Below, in pieces: positions 25,374 through 33,551 of a stretch of 64,000 nucleotides of DNA. This DNA is from Pseudomonas viridiflava (GTDB lineage: Bacteria; Pseudomonadota; Gammaproteobacteria; Pseudomonadales; Pseudomonadaceae). How positions within the stretch are numbered: position 1 is the stretch's first letter; every line of letters begins with the position of its first letter. The notes under the pieces are model-generated. The model worked only from the letters and a program-made list of their open reading frames with translations. It was not told the DNA's origin and searched no databases. Where the stretch lies: assembly GCF_900601905.1 (NCBI RefSeq), contig NZ_UWFA01000449.1:248001-312000 (forward strand). The letters run 5' to 3'. A program made the position numbers and the translations under genes.

Positions 25374-26639
25374 TCACTCAATCCTGAAATCAGGGTGCAA
25401 CTGCTTCCAGTGAGCCTGTAAAACAGCTTTCTGATTGTCCGGCATCTCGCTCGCCTCCAAGGCTGCAGGCCAGAGGGCGCGTGCTTTTTCCATGACGGTC
25501 CGGAGGTTGTACAGCACTGGTCGCCACGGGATATCGCCATACTCCGCCCATCGCTTGAAATGCGCCAAAGAGGCGTCGTACCAATTCTTATTTCTATCCA
25601 GATTCAGGCCGAACTGGGCTTCATCAGGGATAAAAGCCTTGGTGACCACGATGTCGTAGGCAGGAGCCAGCTGGGCATTGTGACCGTCGGGATAGATCAT
25701 GCTCCAGTTCTTGAGGTGTGCGTCGCCGTTCGCCAGCAGGATATTGACCAGCAGCCGCACCGCCATCTGCACGGCGTCTCGCTGGCCGTGGGCAGAGTTC
25801 TGATAAATCAACTTGCCTATCTGGTCGTAGCTTCCTGCGCTGTATTTATCGTGGGCATAGGCGAAGAAAATCTGCGCGAAGTCCTCTGAATGCACGCGCT
25901 GGTTGCCTGGCAGCCGATCATATCGACGGATGCCGTAGGCGTACGGCTCGTCCGGCAGGCTTATGTTGGGCAAGGCTTGAATGTGTGACATCGGGATCAG
26001 CTTGATTTCGGGTATATCGACCCCGGCAATGGCCGCGAGCGTCATCGCCGTGTATTCGTTTAGCGGCACAAAGGGGTGAACGGTTGAAGGTGTTTTGATA
26101 ATCCAGTCGCCAGGCGCATTTCGGTCGCCGGTGATATACCGACCCTCCTGATCGCGCATTGAGAACTTCATCTGAATTCCGGCCAGAGAAAAGTGGGCCC
26201 GGCTGTCAGGGATATCGATAACTGCGGATTCGATCTTTCCGGGGTGCTGCAAGGCGAGGGCGGGTACTTGCGACGCCTCGACCGGATCGGCGATCAAAGC
26301 CCCTGGCAGGTCTCGACCGAGCCAGCTCAGCAGCGGGAATTCATTGTCTCGATGGACCTTCATGGCCTGGGACAGAAAATCCCGCAGCGCGCCTTCTGGC
26401 AGCAGGTTGCTCAGTACCGGATGCAACTGGTGGCTGCTGATATAAGGATGGCTGCGTGCCAACTGCCGGACCAGGGAGGCGGGATTGGCATGAGACAAGG
26501 TCAGCGGTTGCCTGTTCGGGTTATCCAGATACTCCGGGGCCAGCGTAAAGACGTTCTTGCCATTGGAATATCCCGCCACATAACCCACGGTTTCGCCCCG
26601 CAGGGTCAGCTTCAAGGCTGCGACCGTTTCCCTGGCCAT
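25374..26639 (-). CDS. hipA: HipA-type serine/threonine kinase toxin
   Basis: Toxin kinase of 421 residues. E. coli HipA phosphorylates glutamyl-tRNA synthetase and causes growth arrest and persistence. The N-terminal couple_hipA subdomain (about 5-110) is followed by the kinase core. Visible are FSLAGIQMKFSM, the lysine-containing DWIIKTPSTVHP, the catalytic loop LLANGDAHLKNWSMIY (about 310), and the metal-binding aspartate in LAPAYDIVVTK. The ATG at 26639 overlaps the hipB stop by one base (TGATG), so the pair is coupled. The preceding TTG is not needed. It lies beside tRNA-Glu genes, a curious coincidence given the known target. Confidence 0.93.
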   Translation of the reverse strand: MARETVAALKLTLRGETVGYVAGYSNGKNVFTLAPEYLDNPNRQPLTLSHANPASLVRQLARSHPYISSHQLHPVLSNLLPEGALRDFLSQAMKVHRDNEFPLLSWLGRDLPGALIADPVEASQVPALALQHPGKIESAVIDIPDSRAHFSLAGIQMKFSMRDQEGRYITGDRNAPGDWIIKTPSTVHPFVPLNEYTAMTLAAIAGVDIPEIKLIPMSHIQALPNISLPDEPYAYGIRRYDRLPGNQRVHSEDFAQIFFAYAHDKYSAGSYDQIGKLIYQNSAHGQRDAVQMAVRLLVNILLANGDAHLKNWSMIYPDGHNAQLAPAYDIVVTKAFIPDEAQFGLNLDRNKNWYDASLAHFKRWAEYGDIPWRPVLYNLRTVMEKARALWPAALEASEMPDNQKAVLQAHWKQLHPDFRIE

Positions 26640-26962
26640 CAAATATCTCCCCAGGGGTTTTCAACCTCTTCGCTGACATTCAGTGCTGAGTCGGTGAGGG
26701 GGGCATAACGCTGATGGGGCTCAATCAGCGTTTCACCGGCAAGGATTCGTTGCACGGCCGCCAGCTTCGATTTGGGGACGAGCACCAACGCAGCGTCCAG
26801 CCCTTCGGCGATTTGGTCGAGCGTGTTGAGGCGTGGATTGCCGCCCGCTTCGATCTTGCCGTACTGCTGTCTCGTCAGTCCGGCGCGTAGCGGCATTTCA
26901 AGGATTTTCACCCTAAGCGCCAATCGGCGTTGGCGAATCTGATCAAGCAAAGTGGTTTTCAT
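26639..26962 (-). CDS. hipB: HipB-type antitoxin with Cro/CI HTH
   Basis: Antitoxin and autorepressor of 107 residues. It has a Xre-type helix-turn-helix (about residues 10-60: LRVKILEMPLRAGLTRQQYGKIEAG, then NPRLNTLDQIAEGLDAALVLVP) and a long C-terminal tail to residue 107 that probably contacts HipA. It is the first gene of the hipBA unit. Two matched inverted-repeat modules lie 35-129 bases upstream and are the likely operators. Confidence 0.9.
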   Translation of the reverse strand: MKTTLLDQIRQRRLALRVKILEMPLRAGLTRQQYGKIEAGGNPRLNTLDQIAEGLDAALVLVPKSKLAAVQRILAGETLIEPHQRYAPLTDSALNVSEEVENPWGDI

Positions 26963-26996
26963 GGCGCGTTCTCACAGTCAGCGGCCATTATGTAAT

Positions 26997-27091
26997 CTAT
27001 ATGGCTCAAGTCAATGATTAAGAGCCATATAGGTTTCTTTTTCTATAGGTGAGCTATATATGGCTCATTTAAGTTGCTTAGAGTCATATAG
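26997..27091. promoter_or_regulatory. Two matched inverted-repeat operators upstream of hipB
   Basis: Module 1 has CTATATGGCTC at 26997-27007 and its perfect complement GAGCCATATAG at 27022-27032. Module 2 has ATATATGGCTC at 27056-27066 and GAGTCATATAG at 27081-27091, each one mismatch from module 1. Both spacers are 14 bases and the modules are 59 bases apart. E. coli HipB also uses several palindromic operators, so these are the likely HipB sites. Confidence 0.75.
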
Positions 27092-27542
27092 ATTGCATTC
27101 TGTCGGCACAAACTGTGCTCAGCCCGGGTCATCGGCATTGTGGAGCGGGATGCTGACCCCCACCTAAAAGCGTTTGCCCAGCACCTGAGCCTCCATGACG
27201 CTCAGGGCGAGACTTGATCTGCGCCCATGCATGAGCGCTTAGAGGTGCGACGCACTGATATCAAGCCGCCATCTCCCATTTGCACCATGTTGACGCGCCG
27301 TCATCGCCGGTTGCGGACGTTGTCGTATGTGCAACCGAATGAATGGTTCGGCTTGGGCTCGTCTATGTAGACGAGGTAAGCCCTGCATCGTTTTTTACAG
27401 ATTGGCTGGCACAAACGCTGCATTGTCCTGATCAGGTCCAACGCGAATATCCATGGATGGGTCGCCTATCGGTCAATGGCGATCGAGCCGCTTCAACGGG
27501 CAAGGGCAGGCGCAAGTCAACCATCATACGAACAGGCAACGG
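27092..27542. other. Gene-poor spacer, possible small RNA or gene remnant
   Basis: No recognisable protein gene lies in these 450 bases. An open stretch from about 27102 to 27218 reads as VIGIVERDADPHLKAF and similar sequence before a stop. I could not place it in a family, and it may be a gene remnant. A second open stretch at 27343-27579 overlaps the terminator at 27543 and is probably not coding. A small RNA ending at that terminator is possible. Confidence 0.35.
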
Positions 27543-27577
27543 CGCCTGGAACCGCAAGGTTTCAGGCGTTTTTTTTT
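27543..27577 (+). terminator. Strong terminator with no gene upstream on its strand
   Basis: CGCCTGGAACC and GGTTTCAGGCG form an 11 bp stem with a GCAA tetraloop and nine Ts. It lies 30 bases before the chemoreceptor gene, and the nearest upstream gene is on the other strand. Confidence 0.85.
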
Positions 27578-27607
27578 GAGCACTATTGATGAACACTGGA
27601 GCAGGAA

Positions 27608-29236
27608 ATGGCCCGACTGAGTACCGCCAAACGGATTGTCATCGGCTTTGCAATCGCTCCCCTGGCCTTGGCCGGGATGGTGCTCTACGCCTTGCAGGAT
27701 ATGGCAACACTCAAGGATCAGGCGGTGGTGATCGTCAAGGAAGACTGGCCGAAAATCGCTCCCATGATGGTGATCGCGACCGGGGTTCGTGACAATGGCA
27801 GGAACACCCGGGACTTGCTCCTGAATAAAGATAACCAGCAGACCCAGGACGCTATTGATGCCACCAAAAAGCGCATCAGCCAGGCTTTCGAAACTCTAGA
27901 ACCATTGCTCTACACCCCCGAAGGCAAAAGCGGTTATCAGGCACTGAAGAAAAATCGCGAAGCCTACGTGGCGGCGTTTGTTCAGGTCCAAACGCTGATC
28001 AAGCAAAGCGATGCCAACGCCGCCATGGTCCAGTTGCAACAGAAAGTCATACCCGCCGAGCAGGAAGTCTACAAAAGCCTTGATGAGCTTATGGCGCTGC
28101 AAGGACGGATTTTCGCCGAGCGTGAGCACGTGGCGCAGAGCCTGTACGACGATGCCCAGCGTAACTTGCTGGCGCTGCTGCTGGGGTGTATCACCTTGGT
28201 CGTGGCTGCGGCGGTGATTGTCACGCGCAGCGTCATACGTCCGCTGGGTGGCGAGCCTGACGATGCTGCACGGATCTTGAGCTGCATCGCTCAGGGTGAT
28301 CTGACGATTGCCGTGCCCTTGCGTGCCGGTGACCGCGGCAGCCTGATGATGAACATGCGCGACATGCAGCAAAGCCTTAATGAAATGGTCCGCGGCATTG
28401 CCAGCTCCGTGGACCGAGTGGCCAGTTCCTCCGAACAACTAAGTGCGGTCAGCAGCCAGACCACCACTAGCCTGCAGGCTCAGGGGCTTGAAATCGAACA
28501 GGCAGCGGCGGCGGTCAACGAAATGACAGCAGCGGTGGATGAAGTGGCACGTAATGCAGTCAGCACCAGCGAAGCCTCCCGTGAGTCCGAGCAGACGGCC
28601 CAGCGCGGTCGTCAGCAGGTGCAGGAAACCGTAGCCTCCATCAGCGCCCTGGCCGACGGGGTGACCGCCACCTCCGGTCGCATTCAACAGCTGGCCGGGC
28701 GGGTGCAGGACATCAGCAGCGTGCTGGACGTGATCCGCAGCATTGCCGAGCAAACCAACCTGTTGGCCCTCAACGCCGCCATCGAAGCTGCCCGTGCCGG
28801 TGATGCCGGGCGGGGTTTTGCGGTCGTGGCCGATGAAGTCCGGGCGCTGGCCCATCGCACCCAGGTGTCGACCCAGGAGATCGAGCAGATGATCGGTAAC
28901 ATCCGCCTCGACACGGGGCAGGCAGTATCAGCCATGCACAGCAGCAGTGAGCTGGTGCAGGCCACGCTGCTGATCGCCAGGCGTTCAGGCGATGCCCTGG
29001 AGCAAATTACCCAATCCATTTCGCAGATCAACGAGCGCAACATGATGATCGCCAGCGCCACTGAAGAGCAGGCCTTGGTAGCGCGAGAGGTGGATCGCAA
29101 TCTGGTGGGTATTCGCAATTTGTCCGAGCAGGTGTTGCAAGGTGCGCACCACACCAATACTGCCGGGCATGAACTTGCGCAAATGGCCGGGATGCTGCAT
29201 CAGACCGTTTCGCGCTTCAAGATTAAACAGGGCTAG
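27608..29236 (+). CDS. Methyl-accepting chemotaxis protein
   Basis: Chemoreceptor of 542 residues. One N-terminal membrane helix (about 10-30), a periplasmic four-helix-bundle ligand domain (about 35-185), a second membrane helix (about 188-208), a HAMP domain (VTRSVIRPLGGEPDDAARILSCIAQGDLTI) and a long cytoplasmic signalling coiled coil follow in order. The tip sequence SVLDVIRSIAEQTNLLALNAAIEAARAGDAGRGFAVVADEVRALA (about 373-417) binds CheA and CheW. AGGAA precedes the start. It sits beside the sugar-acid cluster, which hints at chemotaxis to a related compound, but the ligand is unknown. Variation in this ligand domain is too great to infer more. Confidence 0.92.
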   Translation: MARLSTAKRIVIGFAIAPLALAGMVLYALQDMATLKDQAVVIVKEDWPKIAPMMVIATGVRDNGRNTRDLLLNKDNQQTQDAIDATKKRISQAFETLEPLLYTPEGKSGYQALKKNREAYVAAFVQVQTLIKQSDANAAMVQLQQKVIPAEQEVYKSLDELMALQGRIFAEREHVAQSLYDDAQRNLLALLLGCITLVVAAAVIVTRSVIRPLGGEPDDAARILSCIAQGDLTIAVPLRAGDRGSLMMNMRDMQQSLNEMVRGIASSVDRVASSSEQLSAVSSQTTTSLQAQGLEIEQAAAAVNEMTAAVDEVARNAVSTSEASRESEQTAQRGRQQVQETVASISALADGVTATSGRIQQLAGRVQDISSVLDVIRSIAEQTNLLALNAAIEAARAGDAGRGFAVVADEVRALAHRTQVSTQEIEQMIGNIRLDTGQAVSAMHSSSELVQATLLIARRSGDALEQITQSISQINERNMMIASATEEQALVAREVDRNLVGIRNLSEQVLQGAHHTNTAGHELAQMAGMLHQTVSRFKIKQG

Positions 29237-29259
29237 AGGGTGCCCGGTTGCGCGTGTTG

Positions 29260-29985
29260 TCAGTTGTGCTGATATTGACTCTGCCGCAGGCGCTCCAGGC
29301 TATTGCTCAGGTGCAGGCGCATGGCTGCGCGAGCGGCGTCGCGGTCCTGATAGGCGATGGCGGCGAAAATCTGCTCGTGTTCGCGGCGCAGAATATCCAG
29401 GTAGTCCGTGGTGTGGGCGTTGCTGATCTGCACGCGTGAGCGGGGGATGATGCTGCTGCCCAGTTGCTCCATCACGTCGGTAAAGAAGCTGTTGGCGGTA
29501 CACAGGGAAATCTGGTGATGAAACTCGAAATCAGCCAGTGCCGTGTCACTGCCTGGCGGGCAGGCATTGAGAGTGTCCAAGGCGTGTCTGATCGCTTGCA
29601 GTTGCTGCGGCGTGCGTCGTTCGGCAGCCAGCGCGGCGGATTCCACTTCAATGCTCTGGCGCAATTCGATGATCGCGATGGCGTCGCGCAACGTGCCACT
29701 GATGCGTTCGTCGACCTGAAAGTCGTTGGGCTGGCTTGCATCCACCACAAAAGTGCCGATGCCGTGCCGGGTTTCTACCAGTCCCTCGGCCTGCAGGCGG
29801 GACATCGCCTCGCGGACCACCGTGCGACTGACCCCTTTCTCCTGAATGATGACCTGCTCGGTCGGCAGTTTTTCCCCGGCCTTGATCTCGCCGTCACGGA
29901 TTTTGCGCGAGAACTCGTTGACCAGCTGTTGGGCCAGGCTGGTGCGCCGGTCAGGGGAGGCGGAAGGGGTATCCATATCGCTCAT
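29260..29985 (-). CDS. FadR-subfamily GntR transcriptional regulator
   Basis: Regulator of 241 residues. The N-terminal winged helix (SLAQQLVNEFSRKIRDGEIKAGEKLPTEQVIIQEKGVSRTVVREAMSRLQAEGL, about 15-70) is followed by an all-helical FCD effector domain, with metal-binding histidines in DFEFHHQISL and REHEQIF. FCD members of this kind often respond to sugar acids or lactate. It is divergent from a second, related regulator at 30085 and close to KdgM, an importer and an enolase-family gene, which it probably controls. Confidence 0.9.
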   Translation of the reverse strand: MSDMDTPSASPDRRTSLAQQLVNEFSRKIRDGEIKAGEKLPTEQVIIQEKGVSRTVVREAMSRLQAEGLVETRHGIGTFVVDASQPNDFQVDERISGTLRDAIAIIELRQSIEVESAALAAERRTPQQLQAIRHALDTLNACPPGSDTALADFEFHHQISLCTANSFFTDVMEQLGSSIIPRSRVQISNAHTTDYLDILRREHEQIFAAIAYQDRDAARAAMRLHLSNSLERLRQSQYQHN

Positions 29986-30033
29986 TCGAAAGCTCCGTCG
30001 AGGGCGCAGAGTATAACCTCAGCCAGGTGCCAC

Positions 30034-30060
30034 GCTGGCGCCAGCTGACACTATAATGTC
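30034..30060. promoter_or_regulatory. Palindromes between two divergent GntR genes
   Basis: GCTGGCGCCAGC at 30034-30045 is a perfect 12 bp palindrome. It is followed by GACA, a six-base spacer and TGTC at 30047-30060, which encloses a TATAAT-like -10 (30052-30057). The location suggests autoregulatory sites of one or both flanking regulators. Confidence 0.45.
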
Positions 30061-30084
30061 GGCTCTTCGAAAACGAGTCAGCCC

Positions 30085-30828
30085 ATGTCGGACCCAGACC
30101 TTTCGCCCCAGAGAAAACACCGACGTCTCGCCGAGACCCTGGTCGATCGCTTTGCCCAGCGCATGCGCGACGGAGTGCTGGTGCGCGGCGAGAAGCTTCC
30201 GCCTGAATTGCACATCATGGAAGCCGAGGGCGTCAGCCGTACGGTGGTTCGTGATGCACTGTCGCGCATGCAGGCTGCCGGGCTGGTGGAAACCCGGCAT
30301 GGGGTGGGCACCTTTGTGCTGGACATGCCGGCGCCTGCGGGTTTCGTGATTGGTCCTGCGACCATCGCGACCTTGGCCGACGTGCTCAATCTGCTGGAGT
30401 TTCGTTTGAGTCTGGAAGTGGAGGCGGCCGGCATGGCGGCGCAACGGCGCACGCCCGAGGCCTTGCTGGAAATCAAACACGCGCTGGATGCATTGTTGGA
30501 AGGACCGCAAAAATCCGGCACCACGATCAATGCCGACTTCCAGTTCCACCTGAAAATTGCCAAGGCTTCGGGCAATAGCTACCTGATCGACATCATGAAA
30601 CACCTGGGCACCAAGCTGATTCCCCGGACCCGGATGAATTCAGCCTACACCGGGCAGAGTGACCGCACAGCGTACCTGGCGGGGATCAATGCCGAGCATC
30701 GGCAGATTTATCTGGCGATTGCTGTGGGAAACGTGGACGCGGCGCGTTCAGCGATGTACTTGCATCTGAACAGCAGCCGCATCCGTTTGCATCAGACCCA
30801 GGCAAGTCAGGAGTTGTACAGCAACTAA
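30085..30828 (+). CDS. Second FadR-subfamily GntR regulator
   Basis: Regulator of 247 residues related to the one at 29260. They share the wHTH core (LPPELHIMEAEGVSRTVVRDALSRMQAAGLVETRHGVGTFVLD against its counterpart) and an FCD domain with DFQFHLKIAKASGNSYLIDIMKHLG and AEHRQIYLAIA. The two are therefore paralogues transcribed divergently. Stops converge with the kdgM gene over 6 bases. Having two such regulators suggests two related inducers or a cascade, which is inference. Confidence 0.9.
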   Translation: MSDPDLSPQRKHRRLAETLVDRFAQRMRDGVLVRGEKLPPELHIMEAEGVSRTVVRDALSRMQAAGLVETRHGVGTFVLDMPAPAGFVIGPATIATLADVLNLLEFRLSLEVEAAGMAAQRRTPEALLEIKHALDALLEGPQKSGTTINADFQFHLKIAKASGNSYLIDIMKHLGTKLIPRTRMNSAYTGQSDRTAYLAGINAEHRQIYLAIAVGNVDAARSAMYLHLNSSRIRLHQTQASQELYSN

Positions 30829-30834
30829 GGACGA

Positions 30835-31557
30835 TTACAGGAAGTTATATTGCACGCCGACGCGCAAGCGTAACTGGCGCTCATCATCGGTGCTATTGAC
30901 TTTGATATCACCCACTTCGAAAAACGGCACCCAGCGTTTGTCGATCTTATACTTGAATACCGCATTCTGTTCGTAGTCGCTGGTGTCGTTGTCATAGCGG
31001 ATATAGTCGGCGTCGAAATAAGTGAATTGATATTCATAGGCCCACTTGCCTTGGGGTGCGTAGTTGAGCCACACGTCGTAGCGGTTGATGCTCTGGTTGT
31101 CCATTGCATTGTCGGGCATCTCGCGGTTGACCTTGTCGCGATCAAGCTTGATCGAATCATAACGGTAACGTGCCGAAGCGTTCAGTGTGTCGCTGATGCG
31201 GTAGGTGGCTTTCAGGCCTAGCTTGTAGGCTGTTGATTTCTCTATGCTTTCCAGCGCGATGGACGGCGTGAACATCCAGTCGGCGTTCATTTTGTACTGA
31301 TAGGTCATGCCCAGTTCATGACCGCTGCCTACGGTGTTGTCGAAAGCGACGTCCTGCCTGTCACCGGCAGTCTTGTATTTGAGTTCGCCTTCGAAGCCCA
31401 GGCCATTGTCCAGGCGTGTGCCGAACTTGACCCGGTCTGAGTGCATGCGGGTACTTTCCGCGTATTGGTGGCGGTAGTTGATATAGCCGCTATCAGCGAT
31501 GGCGGCGGTTGAAGTAATGAAAGCAGCAAGCGACAGGATGACTTTAGTGGTTTTCAT
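30835..31557 (-). CDS. KdgM-family oligogalacturonate-type porin
   Basis: Outer-membrane beta-barrel of 240 residues with a signal peptide (MKTTKVILSLAAFITSTAAIA). The mature protein has alternating strands rich in Tyr and Arg: GYINYRHQYAESTRMHSDRVKFGTRLDNGLGFEGELKYK, YDVWLNYAPQGKWAYEYQFTYFDADY and a final RVGVQYNFL. KdgM porins admit acidic oligosaccharides from pectin. It lies 113 bases downstream of the ABC importer genes on the same strand, so it could be part of that unit. The start at 31557 is chosen for its signal peptide. Confidence 0.88.
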   Translation of the reverse strand: MKTTKVILSLAAFITSTAAIADSGYINYRHQYAESTRMHSDRVKFGTRLDNGLGFEGELKYKTAGDRQDVAFDNTVGSGHELGMTYQYKMNADWMFTPSIALESIEKSTAYKLGLKATYRISDTLNASARYRYDSIKLDRDKVNREMPDNAMDNQSINRYDVWLNYAPQGKWAYEYQFTYFDADYIRYDNDTSDYEQNAVFKYKIDKRWVPFFEVGDIKVNSTDDERQLRLRVGVQYNFL

Positions 31558-31670
31558 GTTTTTTATTCTTGTTAAATGAAAGGGAAGTGTGTTCACAGCA
31601 GGTTTTTCAGGCAGCCGGGTTCCTCGGCAATAAAGGCCGGGAGACGCGACGGTTTTAAAACGTCAGGGTT

Positions 31671-32459
31671 TTACAGCGCCAGGCAAGCGCTCGGTTGTTC
31701 ATTGCTATGGGTATTCATGTCGCGACTTGCCTGGACCAGCAGACGGGTATAGGCATGTTGCGCTTCATGACGGGACAGGCCGCCGGTGTCGAGAATTTCC
31801 ACGATCTTGCCGCCTTGCATCACCGCGACTCGCTCGCACAGATGGGCAACCACCGCCAGGTCGTGGGTCACCATCAGGTAGGTGAGGCCTTGCTCCCGGC
31901 GCAGGTCGGCGAGCAGGTTGAGAATTTCCGCCTGCACTGAAACATCCAGCGCCGAAGTGGGCTCGTCGAGCAGCAGCACCTTGGGTTCAAGAATCAGCGC
32001 CCTGGCTATCGCCACCCGCTGACGTTGCCCGCCCGAGAGTTGATGGGGGTAGCGAAAACGGTAGCTGTCGTTGAGGCCGACTTTGCTCAGGATTTCGCTG
32101 ACCCGGGCGTCCCGGTCGCCGATGCGGTGGATGGCCAGTGGCTCCTTGAGCGCCGAATCAATGGTGTGGCGCGGGTGCAACGAGGCGTACGGGTCCTGGA
32201 AGACCATCTGCACGGTTCGATAGTGCGCGGCATCCAGCTTGCGCTGCACCTGCTGACCGTTGACTTGCAGTGCGCCGTTCCAGTGTTGGTATTGCCCGGC
32301 CAGGCAGCGCAATACCGTGGTTTTGCCTGAGCCGGACTCGCCGACCAGCCCAAATGCCTGGCCTTGCTCGACCTGCAGATTGACGTCGTGCAGCACCTGA
32401 TTCAGCGCCGGGCCAGTACCAAAACTGAGGTTGAGTGATTGGACTTCGATCATCGCCAT
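31671..32459 (-). CDS. Oligopeptide/opine-type ABC importer ATPase (F-like)
   Basis: ABC ATPase of 262 residues. Walker A is GLVGESGSGKTTVLRCLAG (about residue 36), the Q-loop VQMVFQDPYASLHPR, the signature LSGGQRQRVAIARAL and Walker B VLLLDEPTSALDVS. It is the second of two ATPases of a DppDF-type importer whose other parts lie just upstream. The upstream ATPase gene ends 10 bases before its start. Substrate is inferred from the neighbouring enolase-family and KdgM genes to be a sugar acid or its oligomers, although this family also carries peptides. Confidence 0.88.
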   Translation of the reverse strand: MAMIEVQSLNLSFGTGPALNQVLHDVNLQVEQGQAFGLVGESGSGKTTVLRCLAGQYQHWNGALQVNGQQVQRKLDAAHYRTVQMVFQDPYASLHPRHTIDSALKEPLAIHRIGDRDARVSEILSKVGLNDSYRFRYPHQLSGGQRQRVAIARALILEPKVLLLDEPTSALDVSVQAEILNLLADLRREQGLTYLMVTHDLAVVAHLCERVAVMQGGKIVEILDTGGLSRHEAQHAYTRLLVQASRDMNTHSNEQPSACLAL

Positions 32460-32469
32460 GGGAGGGTTC

Positions 32470-33324
32470 TCAATGAGTCAGCCAAAGGGGATCGCGCTGG
32501 AGTACCGGCAGGCGGCTGCGGGGATAATCCAGGCTCGGCAACGCGGACAGCAACCCGCGAGTGTAGGGATGCTCTGCCCTGGCCAGGTCGGCGGCGGGCA
32601 GACATTCCACGACCCGGCCGGCGTACATCACCAGCACCCGGTCACAAAAGTGCTGCACCAGATTCAGGTCATGGCTGATGAACAGCAGGCCCAGGTCCCG
32701 TTCGCTGACCAGTTCCTCAAGGATGTTCAGCACCTGACGGCGCACCGACACGTCCAGCGCCGAGGTGGGTTCGTCGGCAATGATCACTTGCGGATCGGTA
32801 ATGACCATCATCGCGATCATGATCCGCTGGCCCATGCCGCCGGAGACTTCATGGGGATAGAGCTCATAGACCCGCTGCGGATCACGAATGTGTACCTTGG
32901 CGAGCATGTCCAGCGCTCGCTCTTTGGCTTCCTGGCGGGACACCTTGTGATGGGCCAGATACGCCTCGGCAATCTGCTCGCCGACTTTGACCACCGGGTT
33001 CAGCGAGTACTTGGGGTCCTGCATGATCATCGACATGCGCCGACCGCGAATGCCCTGCATCTGTTTTTCGCTGGCGCCGAGCAGGTCGATATCGTCAAAG
33101 CGCAGGGTCTTGGCGGTCACCCGCGCTGTGGTCGGGTGCAGGCGCAGCAGGCTGCGGCCCACCGTGGATTTGCCCGAGCCTGATTCGCCGACAATCGCCA
33201 GCTTTTCCCGGCCCAGAGTGAATGACACACCTTGCACGGCAACGCTGGTCTTGCCCGCGCTGGTGAACTCGACGCGCAGATCTTCAACGGCAAGCTTGCT
33301 GGGTGTTGCGGATAACTGTGACAT
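32470..33324 (-). CDS. Oligopeptide/opine-type ABC importer ATPase (D-like)
   Basis: ABC ATPase of 284 residues with Walker A LAIVGESGSGKSTVGRSLL (about 43), the Q-loop MSMIMQDPKYSLNPV, a signature with Met in place of Gln (VSGGMGQRIMIAMM), and Walker B VIIADEPTSALDVS. A C-terminal oligo_HPY-like tail (HPYTRGLLSALPS) is typical of oligopeptide importers. It is separated from the permease genes by 227 bases that contain a REP-like element. Confidence 0.88.
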   Translation of the reverse strand: MSQLSATPSKLAVEDLRVEFTSAGKTSVAVQGVSFTLGREKLAIVGESGSGKSTVGRSLLRLHPTTARVTAKTLRFDDIDLLGASEKQMQGIRGRRMSMIMQDPKYSLNPVVKVGEQIAEAYLAHHKVSRQEAKERALDMLAKVHIRDPQRVYELYPHEVSGGMGQRIMIAMMVITDPQVIIADEPTSALDVSVRRQVLNILEELVSERDLGLLFISHDLNLVQHFCDRVLVMYAGRVVECLPAADLARAEHPYTRGLLSALPSLDYPRSRLPVLQRDPLWLTH

Positions 33325-33417
33325 GACTGTTACCTCTTATTAAATGTGTGGATTTCCGTATCCCTGAAACCGCTCTGATCAAGCAACATGCAATTTTTTG
33401 AATGGAATGCATAACCG

Positions 33418-33507
33418 GTAGGAGCTCACCGAGGTTACGAGGCCAGCGATGGCGGTGTGTCAGGCAGACAGCTATCGCTGCCTCGCGTTGCTCGTGAGCT
33501 CCTACAG
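33418..33507. repeat. REP-like inverted repeat inside the importer operon
   Basis: GTAGGAGCTCACCGAGGTTACG at the left end faces GCTCGTGAGCTCCTACAG at the right. Internal arms of the type CAGCGATGGCGG and CAGCTATCGCTG also pair. It lies between the permease and ATPase genes of one transcription unit, so it probably changes mRNA stability of the two halves. Its left half is almost the complement of the right half of the element at 51411. Confidence 0.65.
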
Positions 33508-33551
33508 GTCTTCATTGACGTACGTTCTTCTGTAGAGCGCGGTATCGAGAT

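Noticed and set aside
27343..27579. A 78-codon frame ahead of the chemoreceptor gene
   Set aside because: It ends inside a rho-independent terminator and has no recognisable sequence, so a non-coding transcript is more likely.
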